64,000 bases of DNA, taken from Microbacterium maritypicum MF109 (GTDB taxonomy: Bacteria > Actinomycetota > Actinomycetes > Actinomycetales > Microbacteriaceae). The notes beneath the pieces were generated by a model that was not told the origin of the DNA, ran no database searches, and saw nothing but the letters and a program-made list of their open reading frames with translations. Of this stretch, positions 42,842-49,966 are shown piece by piece. Every line of letters begins with the position of its first letter. Position 1 is the stretch's first letter. The position numbers and the translations under genes are program-made. Where the stretch lies: the NCBI RefSeq assembly GCF_000455825.1, contig NZ_ATAO01000206.1, forward strand, positions 602,328 through 666,327, given 5' to 3'.

Positions 42842-45814
42842 CTACTTCTTCATCCGGTTCGAGTACCCAGACGCGCCGCGCATGCCGGACGCGAACGCCG
42901 CGCCCATGCGCTCCTGCTGAGCAGCCATGGCGGCTTCCTGCCGTGCACGCTGAGCTTCCTCTGCTGCAGCCGTGCGTGCCGCTGCTGCCTGCTCTGCCGC
43001 TCCCGCTTGCGCGGCGCGGTACTCGGCGACCAGGCGGTTGTTCTGTGTCCGCTGCGTGAGCAGCTGGTGTGCCGAGCGAGAGCCACGTGCGACGAACTGC
43101 GCGCCACGGGCCGCAGCCTGAACGCCTCGGGACTGCGCGAAGACCTTGGCCTCGGAACGGATCGCTCCTGCAGCGACGGCGCCGGAGATCCCTGCGACCG
43201 GCGTGTTCCACGCGGTCGCAGCAGCCGAGCGGACTCCGAGCGCTGCACGGTTCGCGGCGGCCGCGGGAAGGTCGCGAACCGCAGCAAAGGCTCGGGCGCC
43301 ACTGGAAACGTTCTGGCGTCGCATCTGCTCGCGGTACGCGTAGAGCCCCTCGGTATTCAGCTGCTTCTCGCGCAGCTTCCCGGCGAGCTCCTCGTCGCCG
43401 TTCTTGCGGGCCTGCTTGATCTGCTGGCGGAAGTCGGTGCGCAGCTCGCGGAGCCCCTTCCGGGAATCCTTTCGGGCGAGCCGCTCCCGGTAGGCAGCGG
43501 TGTCACCGCCAGCAGTCGCGCCAGTGGTCTCACGCTTCCAGTCCCTCGCAGCGCGGAGCTCCTCCTGGCTCGCCTTCACGCGCTCACGCTGCTGCTGCGT
43601 TGCCTTGGCCTTGTCAGCTGCCACCTTCTGCTTGTCGGTCATGCCGGGGGAACGTGCGTCCATGGCGCTGCGGCGTCCGGTCCCACCTGTGCCGCCTCGT
43701 CCGCGTCCCGTGGCGTTTCGGACCATGTTGGCTCCGCGCCGGAAGCTGTTCATCGCCGATCGCACACCGGCGAACGAGCCGAGGCCGGAGCCGATACCCG
43801 CCATCGCGCCAGCCCCGATTGCGCCGCTCGCGCCTGCCTTGCCCCATGCGGTCGCGCCGCCGACGGAAACCGGCGAGGGGAGCTTCAGCACCTTCTTGAA
43901 GAAGAAGTGCACGCCGACGAGGGCGATCACCGGCGCGATTCCGGTCCAGATCATCTGGAAGAACGAGCCGCGGCCGAACATCGTGTCGCCGATGAGGATC
44001 AGCAGGCGAGTCACGGTGACGACGAGCCCGATGATGACCGTGATCATCGACGCGAAAATCGCAAGCCCGAGAACCTGGTTCAGAGCCTTGCCGATCCGCT
44101 CCCTGAACGGGGACTCCGACATCAGCGCCGAGATCAGCACGAACCAGAGGAGGAAGATGAATCCGGCGAGGGCCAGGTTCGCAAGGAACGAGATCAGGTC
44201 GACGTACCCGAACGAGGCGAGGCCGAAGATCGATCCGGCGACGTACGCCTGGGCGCCGCCGACGTTTCCTGCTGCCCCGACCCCGGTCAACGCGCGGAGG
44301 TAGTCGGAAACGGCCGCCGGGTTCTGCGCCTTCGAAGACGCGTCGCTGATCCAGCCGCTGTCTCCTGAAACGTCGAAGACGTCTTCCAGGTTCCCGCTGC
44401 TGCCGCCTTTCTGCCAGGTCCACCAGTTGTTGCACTTCTCCTGTGCGTTTTCAGCAGTGAGTTTCATATTGTCGTGCTCGTACCCGTCCCAGCCGTCCCG
44501 AAGCGCCCAGGTCACGTCTGAGCCGTTGACGGCCGTGGCCTTGCACGCAGCCCAGGCAACCATCGAGGCAGCGGTGTCGTTGTCCGATGACGGGTTGAAC
44601 GGTGCGGCGAGTGAGACGTCACCGGACCGCTCGGCGTAGTTGCCGGTGTAGGTCAGGAACGTGCCATCGCCGGTCTTCGCGGCGACCTGGTTCCGGAGTG
44701 CGTAGAAGGCCCCCCACGGCGTTGCCTTCGTCGAACGGATGTCGAGGAGGTGGCAGTACGTCGCGTCGGCGTACGGGTTGTTGTGACCGAGCTGCGACCG
44801 CTTCCAGGTCTCCAGGCCGGTCGTCGCCCACATGGCATCCATGACCCGTGCGATCGTCTTCGCCTGCGCGCCATCCAACCGCGGATTCCATGTCGCCATC
44901 GTCTCGAGGCGACCCCAGAGAGCGTCGTTGATTCCGCGGCAGTCGAACAGCCCTTCGGTGTCACGGTCGTTCGGCTGCAGCTGTCCACCGATGCCTTCGA
45001 TTCCGGTGACCAGGGCTGTCGCGACGGAGTCCGACAGGTAGGAGATCGAGTCGTTCATCGTCTTCACAACCCAACCGGGGGTTAGCGGCGATGGGCGATA
45101 GGAGCCGGTCTTCTGGTCGACGACGGTGCCCGCGGCGTTGAGCGTCATCCCGAACAAGATGCCGAAGATGATGAAGATCGATCCGACCCGCCGGAAGATC
45201 AGCCCCGCGCCCCTGCCGACGGAGCGGACGATCGTGACGACGATGAGGACCAGCACCAGCACGACGATGATGAGGACGGCGGGGTTCGAGGTGGGGTTGC
45301 CGTCCATCCGGAACAGCGTGTTGACGAACGTGCCTCCGGCGATGTCCATGTAACCGCCGATGGAGGAGATCGCGTCGAAGCTGACTGCGTTCCTGGTGAG
45401 CATCCCGGTGAAGCCCCAGATCGAGTGCCCGGTGCTGAGGTATGGGGATTCGACGAGGTTCCGTGACGCCGAGTCGACGGCGTTCGGGATGGAGAAGCCA
45501 TCGAACTTCGTGTAGAAGCCGCTTGCGCCGTCGTTCCATCGGGGGAAGATCCGGTAGGCGTTGTCGTCGAAGGTCGCGAAGGGGTATGCCCAGGAGTTCT
45601 CCAGCCCGTACTCCCGCTGCAGCTCCTCGACTCCGGGGTCGTTGATCTCGGGGCCTGCGGCGGGGACGATGCGTGTCGACTCGGAGCTCACCGTCGCGGG
45701 CGCGGCTGCAGCCGGGACGGCGCTTCCGGTCAACGGCAGCACAGCCGCGAGGGCGAGGATCATGGCGCCGAAGGCGCGGCGGAGCCCCGTGCGGGGCGTC
45801 TTCGGCGCGGTCAT
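42842..45814 (-). CDS. VirB6/TrbL-like T4SS membrane protein
   Basis: 990 residues. A signal-like N-terminus (ALAAVLPLTG ... AAAAPA) is followed by a large outside domain, a hydrophobic core with several membrane segments (AVLIIVVLVLVLIVVTIVRS and later FIFLLWFVLISALM, LGLAIFASMITVIIGLVV) and a 230-residue basic, helical cytoplasmic tail. This is the layout of inner-membrane channel proteins in actinobacterial conjugation systems. TGGAGGA five bases before the ATG at 45814 fixes the start, and the stop codon of the nested TnpB overlaps it (ATGA). Confidence 0.75.
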   Translation of the reverse strand: MTAPKTPRTGLRRAFGAMILALAAVLPLTGSAVPAAAAPATVSSESTRIVPAAGPEINDPGVEELQREYGLENSWAYPFATFDDNAYRIFPRWNDGASGFYTKFDGFSIPNAVDSASRNLVESPYLSTGHSIWGFTGMLTRNAVSFDAISSIGGYMDIAGGTFVNTLFRMDGNPTSNPAVLIIVVLVLVLIVVTIVRSVGRGAGLIFRRVGSIFIIFGILFGMTLNAAGTVVDQKTGSYRPSPLTPGWVVKTMNDSISYLSDSVATALVTGIEGIGGQLQPNDRDTEGLFDCRGINDALWGRLETMATWNPRLDGAQAKTIARVMDAMWATTGLETWKRSQLGHNNPYADATYCHLLDIRSTKATPWGAFYALRNQVAAKTGDGTFLTYTGNYAERSGDVSLAAPFNPSSDNDTAASMVAWAACKATAVNGSDVTWALRDGWDGYEHDNMKLTAENAQEKCNNWWTWQKGGSSGNLEDVFDVSGDSGWISDASSKAQNPAAVSDYLRALTGVGAAGNVGGAQAYVAGSIFGLASFGYVDLISFLANLALAGFIFLLWFVLISALMSESPFRERIGKALNQVLGLAIFASMITVIIGLVVTVTRLLILIGDTMFGRGSFFQMIWTGIAPVIALVGVHFFFKKVLKLPSPVSVGGATAWGKAGASGAIGAGAMAGIGSGLGSFAGVRSAMNSFRRGANMVRNATGRGRGGTGGTGRRSAMDARSPGMTDKQKVAADKAKATQQQRERVKASQEELRAARDWKRETTGATAGGDTAAYRERLARKDSRKGLRELRTDFRQQIKQARKNGDEELAGKLREKQLNTEGLYAYREQMRRQNVSSGARAFAAVRDLPAAAANRAALGVRSAAATAWNTPVAGISGAVAAGAIRSEAKVFAQSRGVQAAARGAQFVARGSRSAHQLLTQRTQNNRLVAEYRAAQAGAAEQAAAARTAAAEEAQRARQEAAMAAQQERMGAAFASGMRGASGYSNRMKK

Positions 45815-47193
45815 GCGGGTCCTCCAGTTGACTTCCTCCGGGCGGCCGAGGCCGCGGGATTCTTGGGCTTGCCGGAAAGGGTTGCTGGCGTTGATGCGGC
45901 CACCTCTCCGGCGGACCATCGGGTTCCGGCTTCCTTGGCGACTGCTTCAGCGAGCTGAAGTCTGAAGTCCCCTCCACCGGCGTTTGAGATCTCCGCTTGT
46001 CCAGCGGCGATCATGACGTTCAATGCGGCGTTCCAGTCCCGGTCGAGGACCGCGCCGCACGCTTGGCATTCCCACTTCCGAACCGACAGCGGCTTCGGCC
46101 CATCGACCACACCACAGACTCCGCAAGTCTGTGACGTGTGTGCGGGATCCACAGCGAGCAGCCGTGACCCGGCGACATTCGCGAGGTTTGCGAAGAACGC
46201 ACCCCACGCGGCGTCGTGGATTGACCGGCGCAGCCCCCGGCCCTGAGCATCGTGTCCCCCCGATCGCGCAAGCCCCCGGATGTTGAGGCTCTCGATGGCG
46301 ATGGTGGTGTTCTCGCTCGCTAGCCGACGCGCGAGTTTGCGAGCGAAATCTGTGCGAGTGTGGACGACCCCGCTATGAAGACGTGCGATCCTCGCCTGCT
46401 GTGTGCGCCACCCCTTGCTGGGCTTCTTGCCGGTGCGCCTATCCGGACCTTGCTTGCGGGAGAGATCGCGCTGTGCCTTGCGGAGTCGGCGATGCTGCCG
46501 CCGGAAGAACCGGGGATTGTCGACCTTCTCACGTGTCCCGTCCGAGTACACGACCGCAGCGAAGGTGTCCAGGCCGGCATCGATGCCCGCGTGACGTTCA
46601 ATCGCAGGCGCGAGATCCACCGGAGCGACCTCGACAACGAATGAGACCTCGAACGTCTGATCGGGCTTGTGGATGATGGTGACGCTCGACGGCGTCGAGG
46701 GCAGTGCGCGCGACCGCACGAACCTGACCCAGCCGATCTTGGCGATGAACACCCGGTCCCCGTCCACGCGGAACCCGTTTGACGTGAACCGCGCCGACTG
46801 CTTCCCGGTGAACCGGGATTTGAAGCGCGGGAATCCGACCCTCGGTCGCTTGCGGTTCCCCGATACTGACGCGAAGAAGTTCGAGAATGCCTGCTCGGCG
46901 TCCCGCATCGACTGGATGAGCGCTACCGAGGACACATCGTTCAGCCACGGTTTCCGTGTGCGCTCGTAGGTGATGAGCGCCGCCTGTCGGTTCGCGTCGA
47001 ACGAACGAACCGTGCGGTCTGGGTTCCCCTGGGTCGGCCGTGATTCCTCAACCGCGTGAAGCCTGGTCTCAAAGGTCATCTGCCGATCTGCGATGACCGA
47101 GTTGTAGATGTAGCGGCAGCACCCGAACAGGCGCCTGAGACCCCGCTGCTGGCGCGTCGTGGGATACGCCCGGAACACGTACCGTCGCTTCAT
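45811..47193 (-). CDS. tnpB: TnpB, RNA-guided nuclease of IS200/IS605 type
   Basis: 460 residues. RuvC-like catalytic residues appear in order: GIDAGLDTF (Asp), IAIESLNIRG (Glu), and DRDWNAALN (Asp), with the zinc ribbon CGVC ... CQAC between. N-terminus YVFRAYPTTRQQRG is typical. No tnpA is seen. Its ATG overlaps the stop of the PrgI-like gene and its stop overlaps the start of the VirB6-like gene, both by 4 bp, so it sits precisely inside the operon. The 3' end should overlap the guide RNA (omega or reRNA). Ends of the insertion are not identifiable. Confidence 0.9.
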   Translation of the reverse strand: MKRRYVFRAYPTTRQQRGLRRLFGCCRYIYNSVIADRQMTFETRLHAVEESRPTQGNPDRTVRSFDANRQAALITYERTRKPWLNDVSSVALIQSMRDAEQAFSNFFASVSGNRKRPRVGFPRFKSRFTGKQSARFTSNGFRVDGDRVFIAKIGWVRFVRSRALPSTPSSVTIIHKPDQTFEVSFVVEVAPVDLAPAIERHAGIDAGLDTFAAVVYSDGTREKVDNPRFFRRQHRRLRKAQRDLSRKQGPDRRTGKKPSKGWRTQQARIARLHSGVVHTRTDFARKLARRLASENTTIAIESLNIRGLARSGGHDAQGRGLRRSIHDAAWGAFFANLANVAGSRLLAVDPAHTSQTCGVCGVVDGPKPLSVRKWECQACGAVLDRDWNAALNVMIAAGQAEISNAGGGDFRLQLAEAVAKEAGTRWSAGEVAASTPATLSGKPKNPAASAARRKSTGGPA

Positions 47194-47687
47194 GACCGGC
47201 CCCATCCTCGCTGCACCACAGCCAGCGGCCCCCGAGTTCCACGCGAAGGGATTTCCCGAACCGTGCGGTATCGGGGTCGAGCGGCGTCGGGAGCGTTGAT
47301 GTCGGTCGGCGCCTCGAGCGGGATGACCGTCGGTTGATGCATGACGAGCACGGGGTCCCCCATGACCTCGCCGGCGGCGAAGAGGGTGCCGTTGCTGGCG
47401 TTGCGCTTGTCGAGGATCGCCTGCCAGTTCCGCAGCTTCATGCCCCTTCGCTGGCGCCCCTCCCAGAGCGCGAGGCCGACGGTGACGGCGATGACCGGTG
47501 TGATCAGTGCGAACGGGCCGAGGAACGGCAGGAGCAGTAGGGTGGGGAACGCCGAGAGGACCAGCGACATGCCGATGACGACAGCGGTACGCCTGCGCAC
47601 TTCGAACGTCATGACCACCCAGCGTCGCTCGTCGTTCTTGCGTCGTCCGGTGAGGTGGGTGAGGTCGTAGACGTGCGGCACAGACAT
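47190..47687 (-). CDS. PrgI/TcpE-like (VirB3-type) T4SS protein
   Basis: 165 residues. Starts MSVPHVYDLTHLTGR, then two hydrophobic segments (residues 36-75; VVIGMSLVLSAFPTLLLLPFL, GPFALITPVIAVTVGLAL) and a cytoplasmic tail with LRNWQAILDKR. This matches the small PrgI/VirB3 type of channel component. Its last codons overlap the start of TnpB, so the C-terminal segment after about residue 145 could be altered by insertion. Confidence 0.65.
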   Translation of the reverse strand: MSVPHVYDLTHLTGRRKNDERRWVVMTFEVRRRTAVVIGMSLVLSAFPTLLLLPFLGPFALITPVIAVTVGLALWEGRQRRGMKLRNWQAILDKRNASNGTLFAAGEVMGDPVLVMHQPTVIPLEAPTDINAPDAARPRYRTVREIPSRGTRGPLAVVQRGWGRS

Positions 47688-47699
47688 CGGCGTCCCCCG

Positions 47700-47990
47700 T
47701 TATCCGCCGAGGAAGCCAGCAGCCCAGGTGACGATCGCGGAGAGCACCGTGAGCAGCGCTGTGGCGACCAGCAGGATCACCGGGACGATCAGCTCCGGGC
47801 CGGCCATCAGCCCGCCGAGGACGACGAGGACGGTCGGGAACCCGCCGGGTGCCCCGTTGCCCTTGCGCTTCTTGTACAGCCAGACAGCGATGGAGACGAT
47901 GATGATCAGGACGCCGCCGGCGGCGAGCAGGATCCGCCAGCCTGCCGGCACCTGCCCCCACAGCGTCGCCCATCCGGACAGCAAGTTCAT
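47700..47990 (-). CDS. Small two-helix membrane protein, pilin-like
   Basis: 96 residues. Two membrane segments (LLAAGGVLIIIVSIAVWLY and LIVPVILLVATALLTVLSAIV) separated by a short basic loop KKRKGNG. Position directly before the PrgI-like gene and size match a VirB2-like pilin or channel subunit. AGGAGG five bases before the ATG. A 19-bp promoter-like repeat lies upstream at 48018-48036. Confidence 0.6.
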   Translation of the reverse strand: MNLLSGWATLWGQVPAGWRILLAAGGVLIIIVSIAVWLYKKRKGNGAPGGFPTVLVVLGGLMAGPELIVPVILLVATALLTVLSAIVTWAAGFLGG

Positions 47991-48017
47991 GAGGTCCTCC
48001 TAGTTCGAGCTCTCTAT

Positions 48018-48036
48018 CCGTCCACCCCTGCGAACA
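48018..48036 (-). promoter_or_regulatory. 19-bp shared upstream element, copy A
   Basis: TGTTCGCAGGGGTGGACGG is identical to 51846-51864 (+). Here it precedes GATAGAG and the conjugation genes by 28 bp. Part of it (CCCTG TTCG CAGGG) also forms a UUCG hairpin. Confidence 0.5.
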
Positions 48037-48058
48037 GGGATCTGGGGTCGATGCGTTT

Positions 48059-49069
48059 TCAGCTCGCGGCGACTGCGACGGCTTCGGCGTGCAGGCGGTC
48101 GGCGAGGGCGGGGTGGCGACGGAGGGTGGAGGCGACCTTCTCGTAGCCGCGCATGTCGATGTCATCCCCGAACGGTGCGAAGAGGGCCCGCTCCTCATCG
48201 GTGGTGGCCTCGCCGGACTCCCAGCGGTCGAGGAGCCCGAGTACCCCGCCGGGGGCGTTCGCGACGGTCTGCTTGAACTTACGCGCCTGACCGGTGGTGA
48301 GGACGCCTTCCTGGACCTGCGGTGCTCCGTCGCGGATCGAGACGAGACGCCAGGACTGCCGGCGCGCGTTCGCCTTCGTGGTCATCCCGTTGTCGATCTC
48401 GTGACCGATCCGGGCAGCGAAGTCGTCGACCGCGTCGTGACGGGGCTCCCCCTCCGGCGCCTCGATGAGGTCACCCAGCGTCGTCGAGCCGTCCGCGTTC
48501 ACGGGAGCGTCGAGGCTGAGGGTCGACCGCGAACGGTGGAAGTCGTCCTTCGGGCGCTGGCCCGGCTTGAACGACATCAGGATGCGGTGCGCTTCCTCGT
48601 CGCGCTCGCGCTTGTTCATCCGCCGTCCGTTGGCGGCTTCGAACTCGGCTTCAGCCGCGGCGAGCTGGCGGGCCGCTGCGATGTCCTCGCTGCGGCGGCC
48701 GTTCTGGTAGGCGGCGCTGAACTTCGTCGCCCGGTTCCGGGCTGCCTGCTTGAAGTACGAGTCTTTCTGCGCGAGCTGGTCGTCGATGTCGCGCTGTGAC
48801 TCCAGCATCTTCTTGATGGTGTCCTGCGCGATGTCCTCGGCGTTCGTCGGGTCGATCCGCCATTCGCGGGCGATCGCACCGGAAGTCTTCCCGAGGACGT
48901 CGACCACGTGTTCCCAGCGCTCTCGCTGTGCTGCACGCTCGGCGCGCTCGTCGGCGGCCTGGCCGATCTCCTCGATGGTGAGGGCGAGCGCCCCCTCGGG
49001 CTCAGTGCGGATGTGCCCGTCGAAACGTCCGGATGTGTTATGGATGTTGCCGTGTGCGTCGATGCTCAT
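48059..49069 (-). CDS. GNIHD-tagged sigma factor-like protein
   Basis: 336 residues. Residues 1-27 carry the tag (GNIHN, GRFDGHIRTEPEG). The body resembles a sigma-70 fold: IDPTNAEDIAQDTIKKML like region 2.1, SYFKQAARNRATKF like region 2.4 helices, MNKRERDEEAHRI, and STLSLDAPVNADGSTTLGDLI, which strongly recalls region 3.2 of sigma factors. The region 4-like part is not clear. The ATG at 49069 is 8 nt after a class II motif. If functional it would redirect RNA polymerase, perhaps to element promoters, and it begins the T4SS gene set. Confidence 0.55.
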   Translation of the reverse strand: MSIDAHGNIHNTSGRFDGHIRTEPEGALALTIEEIGQAADERAERAAQRERWEHVVDVLGKTSGAIAREWRIDPTNAEDIAQDTIKKMLESQRDIDDQLAQKDSYFKQAARNRATKFSAAYQNGRRSEDIAAARQLAAAEAEFEAANGRRMNKRERDEEAHRILMSFKPGQRPKDDFHRSRSTLSLDAPVNADGSTTLGDLIEAPEGEPRHDAVDDFAARIGHEIDNGMTTKANARRQSWRLVSIRDGAPQVQEGVLTTGQARKFKQTVANAPGGVLGLLDRWESGEATTDEERALFAPFGDDIDMRGYEKVASTLRRHPALADRLHAEAVAVAAS

Positions 49070-49077
49070 GAACGGCG

Positions 49078-49086
49078 CACGCCCGG
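49078..49086 (-). promoter_or_regulatory. Class II start-associated motif
   Basis: CCGGGCGTG, 8 nt before the ATG at 49069. Confidence 0.6.
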
Positions 49087-49111
49087 CACTGGCCGGAAAG
49101 TGGCCTTCCCG

Positions 49112-49477
49112 TCATCCGAGGCGCCTCAGCAGCCGCCGCAACTTCCGCAGGCTGCGCCATGCGACGCGAGCGACACGGTGGGCGGAGCGGAGTGCTCGTC
49201 GTGACCGCGAGTGACGCGCAGGGCCTCGTTGCAGGACGGCGATCCCCGGCTGGGCAAGCTCGTCGACCTCCAGTGGAGCGGTCCCTGGTCGTGGCAGTGC
49301 GCGGCGATCCCGGGCGAGGAACATCCCGATCCGCTCGGCGTCCACAGATGCCGGCCGGAGGTCCCCTTCGGCGTCCACAGATGCCGGCCGGAGGTCCCCT
49401 TCGGCGTCGGTGCGTGACCGTTCCTCGAAACGGCCTCGTCGGTCGTGGAGGTTGCCGTGACCGTACCTGTTCCCCAT
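49112..49477 (-). CDS. Small basic tagged protein with internal repeat
   Basis: 121 residues. A diverged tag (GNLHDRRGRFEE, RTDAEGDL) is followed by an 11-residue tandem repeat (RPASVDAEGDL type) encoded by a 33-bp duplication, and an Arg-rich tail of about 50 residues. The ATG at 49477 is 8 nt after a class II variant motif (CCGGACGTT). The basic tail suggests nucleic-acid binding next to the candidate origin. It has no close known family. Confidence 0.55.
   Translation of the reverse strand: MGNRYGHGNLHDRRGRFEERSRTDAEGDLRPASVDAEGDLRPASVDAERIGMFLARDRRALPRPGTAPLEVDELAQPGIAVLQRGPARHSRSRRALRSAHRVARVAWRSLRKLRRLLRRLG
49335..49408. repeat. 33-bp tandem repeat in the tagged gene
   Basis: Two identical 33-bp units (49335-49367 and 49368-49400) plus an 8-bp partial third. 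Confidence 0.9.
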
Positions 49478-49485
49478 GGAAGTGG

Positions 49486-49494
49486 AACGTCCGG
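49486..49494 (-). promoter_or_regulatory. Class II start-associated motif (variant)
   Basis: CCGGACGTT, 8 nt before the ATG at 49477. The CCGGACGT core recurs twice on the plus strand nearby, within 49511-49520 and 49788-49796. Confidence 0.5.
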
Positions 49495-49523
49495 CGGACG
49501 GCGACTGATGGCCGGACGTCTCT

Positions 49524-49563
49524 ACCCGGTCAGAGCTGATCAGAGAGGCTCAGACCGGGTTTT
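49524..49563 (+). repeat. Hairpin with following T-run
   Basis: ACCCGGTC-a-GAGC pairs with GCTC-a-GACCGGGT with one A-A mismatch and a 10-bp loop that holds TGATCA, followed by TTT. It could serve as a terminator or as an origin hairpin. Confidence 0.5.
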
Positions 49564-49774
49564 GCTCTACTCCCGACTGGGATCGACGGCTCTGGTCAGA
49601 CGGTCAGACATCGGCGGAGGAGATACATACAGACACCCCGGCAACACACAGAGGCGGGATCCATAGTGCGAACCCTGGGGAATGAAGTAGTAGCTCTCTA
49701 GACGAGTCGTTAACTCTCTTCTCTCTCTGTTCGCCCCCGCTCCTGGTCAACAGGGAGTAAGCCAGGACCTGGAC

Positions 49775-49797
49775 AGACGTCCTCTGACCGGACGTCT
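49775..49797. repeat. Perfect 8-bp inverted repeat
   Basis: AGACGTCC and GGACGTCT flank TCTGACC. Confidence 0.7.
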
Positions 49798-49892
49798 GCC
49801 CCACCCGCCCCGACGCCTTCAGCCGCAAGTGATCTCGCCGACCAGGCGGGCGCTCTGGCCGAGCCTGGCCGGCTCTCACTTTCCATCTGATC

Positions 49893-49920
49893 TTGACAAG
49901 GCTTTCGTTTTCGTTAGTCT
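49893..49920 (+). promoter_or_regulatory. Strong sigma-70-type promoter
   Basis: TTGACA (49893-49898), a 16-bp spacer, then TAGTCT (49915-49920). It reads toward the gene at 49967 and is the best housekeeping-type promoter seen here. Confidence 0.65.
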
Positions 49921-49966
49921 CGACTCAACGCATTCGAAAGTCACATCGATACGGAGGATGAGTCAC

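Larger units (their letters stand above)
49495..49892. other. Candidate oriT or replication origin
   Basis: This non-coding stretch between divergent genes holds an imperfect hairpin (49524-49560), heptamers GGTCAGA at 49528, 49594 and 49602 with the inverse TCTGACC at 49783, a perfect inverted repeat AGACGTCC/GGACGTCT (49775-49797), and a TCTC-rich, locally AT-richer track (about 49690-49735). Such features are typical of conjugative or replicative origins. No protein-coding frame is supported. Function not proven. Confidence 0.45.

Noticed and set aside
47165..47173. CCGGGCGTA on the minus strand inside tnpB
   Set aside because: It encodes FRAY of TnpB and no ATG follows at 8 nt.
47194..48198. 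N-terminal extension of the TnpB frame
   Set aside because: Low-complexity shadow of the PrgI-like and pilin-like genes; the real TnpB start is the ATG at 47193.
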